Source of the DNA: Erythroxylum novogranatense
Lineage: Eukaryota > Streptophyta > Magnoliopsida > Malpighiales > Erythroxylaceae
Length of the DNA: 64,000 nucleotides
Direction: 5' to 3'
NCBI GenBank assembly: GCA_029891385.1
Contig: CM057233.1
Span: 11,721,460-11,785,459, forward strand
Part shown: one piece after another, positions 12,100 through 26,237 of the stretch
How the letters are laid out: each line of letters begins with the position of its first letter
Numbering within the stretch: the stretch's first letter is position 1
Program-made: the position numbers and the translations under genes
Notes under the pieces: model-generated
Told to the model about the DNA's origin: nothing
What the model saw: only the letters and a program-made list of their open reading frames with translations
Databases searched by the model: none

Positions 12100-12990
12100 A
12101 AGGGATCGTTTGGTAAACAAACTTATCAGCTATTTTTTATCTGATTAGCATAAGTTAGCTGCTTAATCATCTTAAAAAGCTAATAAATGTGTTTTGTGAA
12201 TAGCTAATTAGTTGGCTTATTTAACCCCAACAACCTAATTTTAGAAAAGCTCCATAAGAGGAGTGTTTGGAATGTTCAACCAAAAATTAATAGGTAAAGA
12301 ACTAATAGTACCCTCCAAACTTAGCATAAACCATTTTAAGTCTAAAATAATTGAATGCTCATCATCAAAGAACATCTGATAACTACCCCTTCTTATACAG
12401 CTTCAATTCTTGACTTCTTCCTCTAGTACTTGTTATATATTTCTAATTAGTTTACTGGAGTATTTATGGCTTTCTTGTACTTGTAAGATATGATACTTTC
12501 ATAATTTTTGAATTATGCTAATTAATTTAAACTAAAAATCATGCAAGTATTTTACAGTTATAAAATTATTACAATGAAGTAAGTATTTTAATTACAAAAC
12601 TTGGAAGTATTTTTTACTAATAAAATAAGTTTTCTGTTTACAAAATAAAAATAGGTTATGGTAAAACAAATTTAAAATGTTCTACTTTTTATTAGAGTTA
12701 AGAACTTAATTTTGTAAAATTAATTATCTAATTATGATCTTATAAATTCTTTTTAAAGTTATGCCTTCATAAATCATTTTATACTTAAGCAGTTAATTTA
12801 ATATTAAAATAAATAATATTAAACAATGATGTTACTAAACATCTTTAATAAACATCTAATCTATATTATCTATTGATTGTTATATATTATTTAACAACGA
12901 TATAATCAGCTGTTATTTAATTATTGATAAAATCAGCTAACAATTGATACAATCAACTAATTGCTAAACATGGTCAAAACATAAACGGGA
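12100..12990. mobile_element. possible hAT-like MITE remnant
   Basis: The left side reads GGGATCGTTTGGTAAACAAA followed by repeated AGCTAATT/CAGCTA words. The right side (about 12905-12985) has the complementary flavour (ATCAGCTAACAATTG, then GCTAAACATGGTC). A GTGTTTGGAATGTTC motif typical of hAT ends sits at 12264. The inverted repeat is imperfect and no clean 8-bp TSD was found. Confidence 0.3.
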
Positions 12991-15316
12991 TAAGCTTTTC
13001 ATACAAAAAAATCATCATCTGTTTTGGCGGATGGCATGATATGATATGATGCCCTTTTGCTTTGGATAGATAAGAGAGATGTGTTTATTGATGAATGGAA
13101 CATATACCAATCGAGAGATTCACTGTTGGTTGGTTTGGAGAAAATCTAAAATAATTGATCAACTTTTAGAAAGGTAAAATATATGAATATGTACATGTAC
13201 ATGTATATTATGTAAATGGAAAAAAAAAAAAGAAGTAGGGGGGAGACGGGTTTGAAGGAAGGAAAGGTAAAAGCGGTAATATGATGGTATCGGTAGTTTT
13301 TTAGGATTGGGGGGATTGAGATGGAATGGATCTTCTTGGCAGCTTTTAAATTGTGTGCATATGTGTGTGTGAGTGCGTATTTCTGTGAGTGAGAGGAAGT
13401 GGTAGTGGTACGGCCAAATTAAACAAAGGGTGTGGAGCCCAAATTCTGGTAGTTGGACAAATTGGCAACATATACTGATGCCTCCAACAGTGCGTACACA
13501 TCAACACTGATGGATCAACTGTAGATTGAAACGACTTATCGATGACTCTTTGACCATTTCTCTCTCTCTCCCCTATCTGACACCATTCAAAATATTCATT
13601 CGCTGTAATCAATTTTGTATTTTATACACTAGACTGTACATGGCTCAAGGACTCTCAAATCAAATCTCAACGCCAACTGATTCCAAATCGTTGTCGTATT
13701 AATATTTCCATTTTCCTTTCCCACAATTGAAGGTATATTGTTAGCCTCAAAGGGTAAGGCCATGAAAGTTAAGCTGGTGAATACTGTCAGTTGATGGGCA
13801 TGTGGGGTTTTTTCTAAGGACTTTCTACAGTGCTCTGCAATACCAAACAGTTTACCACGAAGAAACCAGAGCTACTGCATTTATGGACCATCAATATCTT
13901 ACACTTTGTAGGGAACGCCAAACCCACCATCACAATTTTACCGTCCGTCCAGCGGTCCACCCACTACTCTTTCTATCTCTCTCTGTCTTCGTCTCCCTTC
14001 ACCTTCAATACTTACGTACTTGACAAACCCAACTTAATGTTGCTTCTGGTGTCAGCTTGGCATATATGGCCTAATCAGGTGGGGCTGCCACAATTTCTCA
14101 ATCAAATTTGTTTCGATTTCAAATAGTCCAATCAAGGGTGTTTATAAATACAAAACTCGCAGCCGCCTAGAATTGAAAAACCGGTCTTTTGCTTTCTTCA
14201 ATGAATATACTGTATTCTTTCTACCAAGTCGACTCATTTACCTAAACTTTGTTTCAAACAATAGAAACATCATGAGAGACCAACCAACATGTTTCCATTT
14301 AAATTCCAACACTAAAAGAGATTAGAAAATGGTTTATCTACAAAACATGTATTTTATTTTATACCGACATGGGAACATATATACAAAGTGTAAAAGGTGG
14401 TAAAGCAGGTTAAGTTGCCGAGGAATTAGAAGTACATTTTAAAGTAGCAGACATCAGTGGTTTTCCCAACGAGACCATGGAGCTAAGCCAAACCTAAATT
14501 GTCGATGATTTGTGTCATATGTATACAAACACTGCACGGGAGGGATTTACAAAAAACAAGAGACCGATTCACATGCCATAAGCATAGAAGACACGAATTT
14601 GTTTTCTCTGCATTAGGCAACCTTTTCCCTCGATTATAATCCCAAGACCCTTTTCCTGATATATATATTTCTTTCTACATACGCATTCACAATTCCAATA
14701 ACACAATATTAGTGTCGGATAGACCGTTGCCAAGGAGACCGTACACACATTTTAATTCTCTACTTTGTATACATATTCCAAAACACATAATACAGCTTTG
14801 TCTTCCTTGCCTAAAATCACTAACTCTATTTTGTTATATTAAAATATACTTTACCTACCCCCCTCCTCCTTTTCTTTTCTTTTTCTTTCTATGAATTAAT
14901 TCTTTTAATGTTATTCTTATATATATATACTAATTATTAATTCTTTTCCAGTCAATTAAAAAAAACGTACATTTATTCCTTTTTGTAGGGTTTATTAAAA
15001 TAAATATTTGATGCCAAATAATATAGAAAATATATAAACTGTGCAAAGTTAGAGAAGATATGTCAACAATTATAATTCTTTGTACAAATTTAATTTCCAA
15101 TTCAGTTTGGATATGTAATTGAGGTATTAATATTGTGAGATTATAAAAATTGGTAAATTAATTAGTAGGGGTAATAGGAAGAGATGATGACGAATTTTCA
15201 TGACAAAGAAGGGTTTCAACCTTTTGGAAACAATATAAAATGGAAATTATGAAAATAAAGTGCTTTACAACCCACTAATTTTGCACAAGTGGGGTACATA
15301 AAAGTTGATGCATGTC
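12991..15316. other. intergenic DNA, no gene recognised
   Basis: 13300-14160 is less AT-rich than its surroundings and has CT tracts (13556-13570, 13970-13985) and a TATA-like TTTATAAATA near 14140. It could be a promoter or a non-coding transcript, but no conserved reading frame follows. One isolated AAGTCGACTC lies near 14226. Confidence 0.4.
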
Positions 15317-15365
15317 ACTACAACAAAAGCTATTGAACACACAAATTTAACAACGAAAAAAGGAT
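15317..15365 (+). mobile_element. single CACTA-type terminal motif
   Basis: CACTACAACAAAAGCTATTG has the start expected of a plant CACTA (En/Spm-like) terminal repeat. A candidate partner, TTTTGTAGTG, ends at 56339, but the adjoining triplets (tgt and tac) do not match as a 3-bp TSD. The element's extent is not established. Confidence 0.4.
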
Positions 15366-18300
15366 TATAAACGCTTTTATTTTGCACTGTAATCATGGCC
15401 CTGATATTCCTTTAATATGTATACATTGGAATGAAGAGGAAATTCATAACCATGCCACAAATGTATGAGTGCTTATCATCTTCAAAATTTGATGGAGCAA
15501 ACTGTAAGGATAAAAAGATAGGGTTGGCTAAATCTCCCAGTGTATATGAGACAACTTTGTTCTTTGAGGTCCCAATGAACAAAAGGAAAAGGTAAAAGGT
15601 AAAACCAATGTTGACCCATTATCACCTACCCTTTGAAAAGGGAAAAAAAAAGATAAAAAAATAATTTAAGTTCACGTACATAAATTCTTCTTTTGGACTA
15701 TACCTAGAGATATCTTTTCCTTTTTTCATATGATCATTATCCGTGACATATGCCTGCTTTGATACATTATTTTCCAATGCTAAAGTGACCATGCTTTGAT
15801 GCTTCAAGATTCTCCAAGTTGTAGCATATATACTGGTCTATCTTTTACTTATATGTGGAGAGAAACTTCGGAAGGAAGAAAGAGAGCGTGGGCATGCATA
15901 CCAAATACCATTTGTTTCAATAGAGAGAGAGAGAGACAGAGAGACGTAGGCTTTTGTCCATGATAAAGGTCACTTTGAAAAGCCATGTGTGAGTTACGGA
16001 TATCAAATCAATTCAATTGGATATGTGCGGCGAAAACAATTGTGTACCAAATTGAAAAACTCATGTTGCTGTACAATTCATTCTTCACTGTATATTTCTA
16101 TTCATCTCAAAATGAAATAAAAATAATTATTCTAAGGCTGCATATAACCTTGCTTTCGAGATAAAAATTTACTGCACTTTAAACTTTTCCATATGAATTC
16201 TTATAATTCAATAATCAACAAATGATTTCTTTAATCATTATTTCATTATTATCATTTTATGACCAAAACATAAAGAAATTTATAGTATTTGATGAACTAG
16301 AGAGGACTTAACATAAATTTTTTAATAATAAAATATCATTTGTTACTGCATCTGATAAGTTAATTTGGACACCTTTAGATTTTGGACAATCAAGTCTTAA
16401 GAAGATAAAACAAAGTTGTTAGAAAATTAATTGTAAAATAAAGTTCTTAGAAAATTAGTATGATTATCTAAGATGTAGGTACCATCAATACAACAAAGTA
16501 GAAAATTGACTACGAAAATAATAAGGCTAATTGTTTAAAAAATGTCACCTATAGTTATTTGCGATGTTTTTATTTTGTCGCATAAAACATCACAGCTCTT
16601 TCTAGTTGAAAACTATAGGTGACGTTTCTAGAAATTATAGACAAAAGTAGTAGCTACCAAAATTTTTGTAGCTAAAATAATAAAAAAGTATCTAAAAATC
16701 GAATGTTGGTGGGAAAAAATTGGCACCAAATGATGGACAATGAAAATAAAATATAGTTCATAATTTTTGGCTACGTATTTTTCATTGTAGCTATATAGTA
16801 CTAGCTACATTTTTCATAAGATAGCTAAATGTTATTTGTTACATTTTATAATGTAGTCAAATTTTATTTGCTACATTTTAATAATGTCACCATATGTTAT
16901 TTGTTACATTTTTAATCTACGATATTGAACGATATGTTTTGTATATAACACATCAATATATTTTTATTGTGAATTATTTAATAGTTATTATAAAATTAAA
17001 TAGTAGAAAAATATTATTGATTCAAAATGTAGAGCATTAAATATATAAAATAAAATTTTATAAATATCATTAATTTATACTAACAAAAGAATATAACATA
17101 AAAGGATGATCATTTATTTGTATAAAAGATATACAACTTGAGCAATTCTTATAAACAAAACAATAAATAAAGAGTTCACTTGATAAATTAGAAGTTTGAC
17201 ATAATAAAAAATGCTAATATTACACAAAATATTAGAGAATAAACTAAACGACTACCTAGCTTTGCTCACGTACAAGAACTTGTAATCATCCCAAATGATT
17301 AGCTAAAATCAATTAAAAATATTATGAGATTATTGATACAGTAAGTATTTGGTTTTTAGTAAAGCAAATATTGCATAACTTTAACATTTGCAACATGATC
17401 AGTCAATAGTTGCATCTTCAGCCACTCTATACTCCAAAAAAAAAGTATTAAAATTATATTATAGTATAAACATGAACTGATAAAAATGTATAGGAGATAG
17501 AATTAATACCCTTCATTTTCCTTTTCATTTCTATCCTAATCTAGGCCTAGTAATCTTTTAACTAATATATCATGTTTTACTAATTTTTCTCGAGTTTCTT
17601 ATCCCTTGATTACTTCAACTTGTAATGCAACCTTAAGTTTGTTGTTTCCTCTCGAAAATGTTCAATGATTGTTTTATATGTTAAGGTTGAAATAGTTAGC
17701 TTAAGGCCCTAACTAAGGCCATTCACTACTGTATCATAAATGTCTTCTGCACTGAGTTCATTCCCCTTAAATATAGACTTCTCTAATAAATCTTGCATCT
17801 TATTCTATACTTTTAAAAAAAACCAAAATTCATTATAGGTATTACTACTTATTACTATATTAATAACTGAACAAAAATAGTGAACAAAATTTGTATACAT
17901 ACATATTTGTCTTCTTTTTCTAACATCCATCCTTTATCTTCCTTATAGTGAGTAACTTTATATAGTGTGATCCTATCATTCTCTTGTCCACATAGTTCCT
18001 ATTCACTCTATTTTATGAAACAAAAAAATATGGCACATAGATCTTACATATTCATTTTTAAAAACTACAAATGACTTTGACCTTTCATTATGAGGTGTTT
18101 TCATTTTTGATCTACTAACCTTTGCCTTCTCACAATTTTCCTAAGTCAAGAAAAGGAAAACATAACTTAGTAAAAGAAAACATAAATTAGTTGTTAAATC
18201 AATTAACAAGATTAATGAAAGCAAATGTGAACGTAAACAAAATGAACTTGAACTTTCTAACCTACCTAAAAATTATACCAGCTACTCCAATTTTCTTTAA

Positions 18301-19209
18301 ACATTTGCTCGAGAACATTGCAACTTGAAGCGACGATCCTTGGTCCTTTGTTTCAATAATGAAGTAATATAGTTTGAAAGATTTGGGTTCTCAACATCTA
18401 TAATATTCAATTTTAACTATGAATAATAATTAAAAATGTAATTATTTACAAACTCATAGAAACAATGATGTAAAAAGTTAAAGATTTTGTACAATTACCA
18501 AAACTTTTTTGAAAGTATTTTCAAGCAAGTTGCCTTCTTTTAAGTTCTTAACATTTTTCAGACAAGGCAATTCTATTATTGCAACAATTACCAACTCATT
18601 TGACCATTTCGCATATTGGATCTTGTTTATAGGATGATCTTATTGAATATTAATATAGATTGATAACTTACAATTCATTGCAACATTCATTCATTGTAAT
18701 TCAAAACCTCTAGTTTTACCTCTAACTCCTTTTCTAATACTAGGACTTAAATTTGTCAATAAATAAATAATGATCAGAAAAATTAGAATATATAAATATA
18801 TATTTGAGATTAAGTTTAGTTTAATATATTCAAGATTAATAAACCTATACTAGTAGTTTCATTTTTGTTTAAGGCAGAATGAAGTTGTTGTGTATGACTT
18901 GAAGGTGGAATATAATTGTTCCTTTGTTAGGGCAATGTACTAGAAGAAGCTCTATTTCCTATGATAAAAATATATTTTTTTGAATATATATATATATTAA
19001 TTTGAAGGTATATATAAAAATTTTAAACTTGCGCTAGCTAATTTCATTATTTTTGAGGTATAATGTTAGTGTTGGCTGCGAATTAAATTGTTGGCATCAA
19101 CTATTAATCTGGTTGAAATGGCATATCCCTCCATTCTACAATTTGCATAGTTTTCACCTTCTTCCCTTTGTTTCTACTTGGTGACATTATGTTTGATATC
19201 TATAAGAAA

Positions 19210-19391
19210 AAATACATAAATGTTACTAACATTACAATAAGATAATATAAAGAGCACTTTCGTGACAAATTCGACCATCATAATAAAGATACATTTAGTC
19301 ATTACCAATATTACAATAAATAATAAAAAAGAACTTTCATGATATATTAATCGCATTAACAACATAAATATTACCAACATTACTATAAAAC
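19210..19391. repeat. short tandem unit that spans the level-1 insertion site
   Basis: Units built on ATTACCAACATTACAATAA and AAGAGCACTTTCATGA recur at about 19218-19262, 19300-19342 and 19368-19391. The last unit is cut by the solo LTR and resumes at 55881 (AATAGAAAGAGCACTTTTTTC). The resumption supports the left and right flanks having been contiguous before insertion. Confidence 0.6.
19387..19391. repeat. TSD of solo LTR, left copy
   Basis: AAAAC, identical to 55881-55885. Confidence 0.8.
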
Positions 19392-20466
19392 TGTTGACAC
19401 CCGATCTGGAGACCGGATCGCAACCAGAAAACGAACAAAAGTCGCCGAAATCAAAACGGATTCAAATTGGAGAATTTGAATCCGAAGGCGAAACGAATAG
19501 CAAATTTCCGATCGACAACTGAAATTAACAGAATCTGTAACAAAACATAAGGCGAAAATCAAACTGAACGAAAGTCAACTAATCACATCGGGTCAAAAAC
19601 GAAAGGAAACGAAAACGAAATTCATGAAATCCAATCATATCAGAAGCGAAAGAATCGAAAGTAAATCGAATAGAAGGAGCGTAACATAGATGATTCAAAC
19701 GGACCAAACCAATTTTCCCGACATCCGTGACTCGTATGTTAGAAAGACGTGCGTTGGATACCTTACGACTAACCAAATCCGAAACCGGTATAAACTTTTC
19801 TTTTCTTACTTATTCGCTTTATTCAATCTTATACCAGTCACATCCTTAAACAAAAACTCAAATCATAAAATTCCTCATATTCATGCTATATCTCATTCTT
19901 GTTAACAAAATCATAATCTTACTCTTATCTTTCTTTTATCATACAAAAATCTGGCAGCATAACGGCTGCATTACAACTAACTCATACCTACAAAGTGTTC
20001 AAAACACACTTCTATAATACCCAAACAATACTCAGAATCATCGGACACCCCGTCCGGAATCTAAATCACACTATCCAGTATCCAAAATACATTCATACAT
20101 GTTCATACATACCCAAATCATTCCCATTTCTCAATTCAATATACATGTACATAATTCATTACACAACCGTAATTCACTTTCCATTCCATATACAAATCCA
20201 TAAATCAATTTCATCATAGTATACATACTATACACAATCGAACAAACGATCTTGACAATCTTTCATCCAATCTCCCGCTCAAATACCTGGAGATAGGGAT
20301 GAAAGGAGGGGGTGAGCTTATAGCTCGTGGGTAACAGGTTTATAACAAAGAATAAGCAAAACCGTTGAAAAAGTTCATTTGTTATACAAATATCATAATA
20401 AGTTCATAAAACGCTTTGCTCCCAAATTCTCAGTCAAATATGAAATTTTGAGTTCAAACCCATAGT

Positions 20467-20471
20467 TGAAA
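20467..20471. repeat. TSD of level-2 element, left copy
   Basis: TGAAA, identical to 52993-52997. Confidence 0.85.
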
Positions 20472-23400
20472 TGTTGGGACCCGATCCGGAAACCGGATCC
20501 CAACCGAAACAGAAACATAGACGAAGCGAATACGGAATAGGCAGAAGCAAATCGGAGTGAATGTAGCGAAAGCAAATCAAATAAACATATCGAAACGCAA
20601 AGCGAATGCAAATCGGAATAACGAATGTATCGAACGGAAACACATTCCAACATCTCGGAAAAACACAAAGTATAGAAAACTTATCACGTTGGATTACCTA
20701 GACTAACCATCCGAAACCGGAATAATTTTTTTTCTTCTTTTATTCAGTCCTTTTCTCTTTACTCAATCACATTCAAATCATCACCAATCTTCTTAATATT
20801 AATACCAATCTCATAAATCCATCTTTCATACATCTAAATTTTATTTTTCTTCTTTTTCAATTTATTTTCTAACGAAAATTCAGCAGCATAATGGCTGCAT
20901 TTATCCTATCCCAAAAATTTCTGCAAAGGCAAAATACACTTCTAATATCACAAAATTCAGAATCATCAGACTCTCCTGTCTGGAATCCAAACACCAGCAA
21001 ACAAACGCAATCTTAGTTCTAAACACTTCAATCTATCTCAATCCACATCCAACAGAAATTATGCTTCAATACAATATACAAATCCGTAACGTAATCCGAA
21101 TACAACTCAATCGCAATTATAACCAAATCCCTAACTCATTCCCAATTATATACAAACTTCATAAATCATATGCATATATGACAATTCAAGCCATATCCAA
21201 TCTTAATTTACACAAAAAGCCAAATGATACTAAATCAAAACCAAACATCTTCACTTTCTTTCATCTGATCTCCTGCTCGAAACTTGGAGATGGGGATGAA
21301 AGGGGGGTGAGCTCGGAAGCTCGTGGATAATATATTTATAAATTGAAACATAAGCGAAAATTATCTTTTCAAAATTTTCAAACATTTCCCATTCGGAAAT
21401 TTATCCAAAAACCCATTTTCAAAATTTTCCAAAACATTCATAAACAGTTTCCGAAATTCATAATTGAAAATTCACTTTCTCATTTCTCAAATTCTCAAAC
21501 TTTTTACCAATCATGCACAGCTTTAAACATGAATGCATCACATAGCACATAAACAAAATCAAAAATCACATAACATAACAGAATGATTTGATGTTGGACC
21601 CCACACCTCACCCGTAGGTGTTTGCAGGTTATACTGCGGCGTGTGTTTGCGGGTTATACGGCGGCATCCAATACAAATCACAATAACACATTAAATGGTT
21701 TGGTTTGGTCCATAACAGGACGTATTGCACATTTCCGCATAGCGGTCATGTGCAGCCGTGAAGGGAGTCCGTGATCGGAACTCCATTGCCTCTTGCAGGC
21801 AGCCGAGCGAAGGCTTAAACAAGTAGAGACAGTGCACTGACTCACAAAGGACCTGACCAAACCCATGTAGCACATAAGCAAAACGGAATTTCAGATTGCC
21901 CGAAGGCACTTTTCAAATCTTAATTTTCTTTAAATTTTCCATATCAAATCATCATAATGTTTCATAAATGACACAAACATATATCCACATGAATTCATAT
22001 AACAAATCGAATACAATTCACTTAAATCACATATTCTTCAAATTCATCACAATATATGCACTAATTCTTTAAATCATTTAAATCATAAATCACATAATTT
22101 GAAAACCATGAATTTCATAATTCTTGCATTTTCTAAAACTCATTTTAACCCTTTGAAATCATAATATCAAACATTTACAACCTTTTCAACCCATTTTATC
22201 AACAATAATTTATCAAAATCAAATTTTGCTTTCTTTAATTTTCAAAATCACATTCTTAACTTACAATTCAATAAATAAATATACTACCCTTTCATATCCA
22301 TGCTAACAACTTGCTTTCAGGCCTCAATTGCTCCTAAGCCTCCTTCTTTCTTCCATATTAAAATTTCCTAAACCAAATTAATCCAAATTCAACTTCATAA
22401 ATGTCATAATTCATCAATTTAAACTTAGAAAACACTAATTCCACATAAAATCAAGCTATCTAAATCATGAATTTCCAAAATCCTTCAAAATCCCCAAATT
22501 CCAAAAATGCACCTAAACCAATCCACTCAAATTCAATATCATATTTAACTTAATTACTCAAATTGAGCTTAGGAAACATCAATTCCTCACATATTCAAGC
22601 TATTTCAATCTCCAATTTTGAAAATCCCCAATTTTCAAAATTGACCTAAACCAATTTACACAAATTTCATATCATAAATCACAATTTCTTCACAATTGAT
22701 TTCATATTTCACCAATTCATACTAGTATTGATGATTCTACACCATTAATTCACAAAATCCCCAAATTTCAAATTAAGCCTAAACCTCCAATTTACAAATT
22801 TTCAAATTAAACTTCACCTAAAGCATAAACATCAAAATTGACTTAGGATATCTTAAATTCATCACTAATTCAAGCCATTTAAAGCAGCAATTTCACAAAA
22901 CCCCAATTTTCAATTTTGAGCATAATCCCCAATTCAAAATTTTCCAAAATTAAACACAATTATAGCCTAATCTCTTCAATTAATCATAGATAAACTAAAT
23001 CCATAACCATTCCGAGCCATCTAACACCATAAACTCATAAAAAAATTCAAAACTCAACTTTCTCTCACTTACCATTTTTCCACCATTTTCGTTATTTTTG
23101 AGCTTCAATGGATAACTTCCATCTTCTTCCTCCTCTTTGCTCTTAAAACAACTTGAAATCTCATGCTAAAAGCCTCAAAAATTCGAAAACTATGATGCTT
23201 TCTCTTCTTTCTCCATAACCGTCCATGCTTCTCCTTCTTCTTCTTCATTTCTTCGTCTCCCTTCTTCTTTTCTTTTTGTTTCCAGAATCATCGTGATTCT
23301 CCAGCCAATTTGTGGCTTTATTTTGGTTGAAAAGACAGCCATAAGTGAGTTTCATTTAATGAGTGGCCAATTACCCAATTGCCCCTCCATTTAAGCAATC

Positions 23401-24573
23401 TTCCACCATTGCCCCTGCACAGGATTTTGAAAAACTGACTACTTGCGTCCTGTTTTCAAGCATCTAAACGAAATAATTTGGACAAACTTTCTTCTTGAAA
23501 ATTGTTCCTCTAGATCATACAAATCTAACTCCATTGACCGCGCTCAATTCGGATTAGAAACGAAGAAGTTATAGACGAAATACTATCGGACTTTCACAAA
23601 ATCCGAGACTGAACATTACGCAAATTTAATTCCAGAAATTAACAATCTTAGGGATGAAATTAAATTTTGATCCCTTCATAAGAGTTGTAGCCCTATATCT
23701 TAACTTTATTTTCCCGCAAGAATAAACTCAATCGGAGTTGTACAGCTCCCAAATTTCGCAAAATACCGAACCATGTTCAGAAAATTATCCATCTTATAAC
23801 CTATAACATAATCTCTTACTTTGGTTCAATCAATCTCTTTCCATTTAATCTCCTAAAAATCATAATTCTTCATAAAAATGAACGTAATTATCTTAGGAAT
23901 CCAACGCTTCAAGAATCAAATCAATCGGATGTCGGACGAAGGAATTATAAGCAAAAGATTACAAATGGGATCGGATTAAAAACAAAGTATCGGAACTTCA
24001 AAACTGAACTTTTCAAAAATCATATCTCTCGATCTCGAACTCAAAATTTGACAAATTTGGTGTCAATAAAAAGATCAAAGGAAGTTCTACAACTTTCCTG
24101 AAGAACTCAAAATCAAATTAGGTCTCAAAAGAGGTTGAAAACTTAATCAAAGATTTTGTCCAAAACAGTTTTTCCTAAATGGCTTCCAATTTTTAAATCG
24201 CTCATAACTCCTAGCCCCGATATCGAAAAATTGCAAACTTTATATCAATGGAAAAAAAAAAACATCATCTAAAACTTTCATGAAGACCACTTACTCCAAT
24301 TCAAATTAATTCCATACAACGAGTGGCCTCGAAGCGTAGAATACACAAATATATTCTTAATAGCATTTTCAAAACAAAGCATATCTTCAGAAATTCATAT
24401 CTCTCAATCCCGACATCGAAAAATAGCAAACTTTATGTCCACAAAAAGCTCTCGACAGAGGCTACAATTTTTATGTTGATCATTTCTCAAATTTGACCTA
24501 AATCAAAAAGTCAACTTTTCCCTCAAAAAGTCAAACTTTAAACGAACTTTGACTAATCATAACTCTCACTCCC
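20472..24573 (-). repeat. 3' LTR of level-2 element, main part
   Basis: This 4.1 kb stretch matches 48488-52600 in the same orientation almost base for base over most of its length. It resumes at 47451-47843 after the MULE. Both parts together are about 4495 bp against 4505 bp for the other LTR. Near its MULE end it carries degenerate repeats spaced roughly 160-195 bp (starts near 24020, 24202, 24395, 24558), each with a TCATA-CTC...CGA-ATCGAAAAAT...AAACTTTAT core. Reading frames inside it are not genes. Confidence 0.9.
24565..24573. repeat. MULE 9-bp TSD, left copy
   Basis: CTCACTCCC, identical to 47442-47450 and present once in the empty-site homologue near 52590. Confidence 0.95.
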
Positions 24574-25377
24574 GAGCGCAGATCACCTGTCCAATTTACT
24601 CTGTCTACTCTGTCCAAGTAACTGGACGACGTCGTTTCTGCATACCACGCCTCACGACTTGAAGACGCCATTGACGACTGTCCCTCGATCGAGTAATAAA
24701 TGCAAGATGGCTTCAGATAGAAATGGCTCACTCGGATGGCTCGGAGAGAGAAATATGGGTGATGTATAAAATATTAGTATTTTATTTCTTGTTTTCGAAT
24801 AATGCTTATACTACTTATGTATGTATAATAATATTTAGGATTATTGTAAACAACATTTTAATAAAATGTTAAATATTATTATATTTATATTCGATCGATT
24901 ATTAATTTAATAAAATAGAGTAACTTCTATTATTATGATTATTACCCTAAGTATTATATAAATTGTTTATATAATATAGAATTTATAAATAAATTCATAT
25001 GTATTAATTTTAATCCTAATCTAAATCTTATTATTAGTATTATTATCTTGTTATAATTAACATAACATTAATTAGATGTTTTAATGTTACATAATAATGA
25101 TAACATTAGTTAGAATTTTTAATTGAGCTCATTATTAAATTAGTCAATTAATAATTGATTTTATTATTACCATAATTATTATAAAATTGTTAATTATAAT
25201 CTAGAATTTTCCAAAAATTAATATAATTAATTTTGTGATTTTCTAAATCTTATGGTTATTGTATTAAAATATTTATTGTTGTTATTATTATGGTTATTAT
25301 TATTATTATAATTATTAGTATAATTATGTTGTTATAATTAATTAAAAATAATAAAATTATTATATTGATAATAATAA

Positions 25378-25410
<33 letters not shown>

Positions 25411-25786
25411 CTTCGATAAGATATTTTAATGACTTGATATTATTATTATTTCTACGATTATGTAAATCTTAAATATTATTAATATTATTGTAATACATTA
25501 GATTAACTTCTATTATTATTATTTTTACCATTATTATTATATAAATTGTTTATTCATAACTATTTATATATTCTTATAATATTAATTATTTTTTCTATGT
25601 ACGTATTCTTATAAATGTTATATATAATTTAATTGTAAAATTTGTTAATTCCGCATAATTTATTATTATTGATTATGAATAATTTATTATTATAAAATTA
25701 TAATATTAATTTATTATTTTTGATGTAATAATAAAAAATAATAATAAATTTATAATATATAATTTCTAGTAATTGATCATTGGTAA

Positions 25787-25911
25787 GGCTCATGAGGCGA
25801 TCCGGGCTCGCCATGAGCCGAGACATAATCGAGATCGCGAGGCGAGGCAGGCCTCGCCCTCGCGAGCTCGATAATCGGCTGGGTGGGCGAGGCCGGATCG
25901 CCTCATGAGCC
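25787..25911. repeat. GC-rich near-perfect hairpin in left TIR (125 bp)
   Basis: The block opens GGCTCATGAGGCGATCCGGG and closes with its complement, CCGGATCGCCTCATGAGCC. Inner arms (ATCGAG-TCGCGAGG-CGAGGC and partner) continue to a centre near 25849. It is flanked on both sides by AT-only DNA. Further copies of GAGCTCATGAGGCGAGG follow to 25963. It could be a transposase-binding array, a foldback insert or a structured RNA. Confidence 0.85.
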
Positions 25912-26138
25912 ATGCTATCGAGCTCATGAGGCGAGGCTTGGCTCTCCTCGCGATCCCGAATTTTAAAATTTATTAATTGATATTAATAATATTTTTAAAT
26001 GTATAAATGTTAATTATTTTTTTACATGTTAATTATTGTATTTACGTTATGATTATTATTTTAATATTAAACTTATAATTATCATTAATTTTTTATTATT
26101 TCAGATTAACGTTTTTAGTATTATAATTAATATGGTTG

Positions 26139-26141
<3 letters not shown>

Positions 26142-26236
<95 letters not shown>

Positions 26237-26237
26237 T
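26142..26237. repeat. TTA/ATT microsatellite (~96 bp), left TIR
   Basis: A perfect trinucleotide run. The partner in the right TIR (45809-45865) is only ~57 bp, so the two have changed length independently since the element formed. Confidence 0.95.

Larger units (their letters stand above)
16480..19391 (-). mobile_element. decayed CACTA-like transposon body, left side
   Basis: 16520-16920 is packed with TAGCTAC/GTAGCTA and TGTTACATTT words in both orientations, plus an inverted pair GTCACCTATAGTT (16547) / AACTATAGGTGAC (16608). This is like subterminal repeats. Around 17690-17770 the minus strand reads a short acidic segment resembling plant En/Spm Transposase_24 proteins, but stops break it. 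The body continues at 55881-56339 on the far side of the nest. The assignment is inference from weak signals. Confidence 0.35.

Noticed and set aside
13802..14126. Two overlapping ~70-100 codon plus-strand frames in the GC-richer patch
   Set aside because: No recognised domain, no splice model and no clear codon bias; left as possible non-coding or promoter DNA.
25787..25911. Structured RNA gene such as tRNA or rRNA fragment
   Set aside because: The hairpin is a simple near-perfect inverted repeat without cloverleaf, anticodon or rRNA core sequence.
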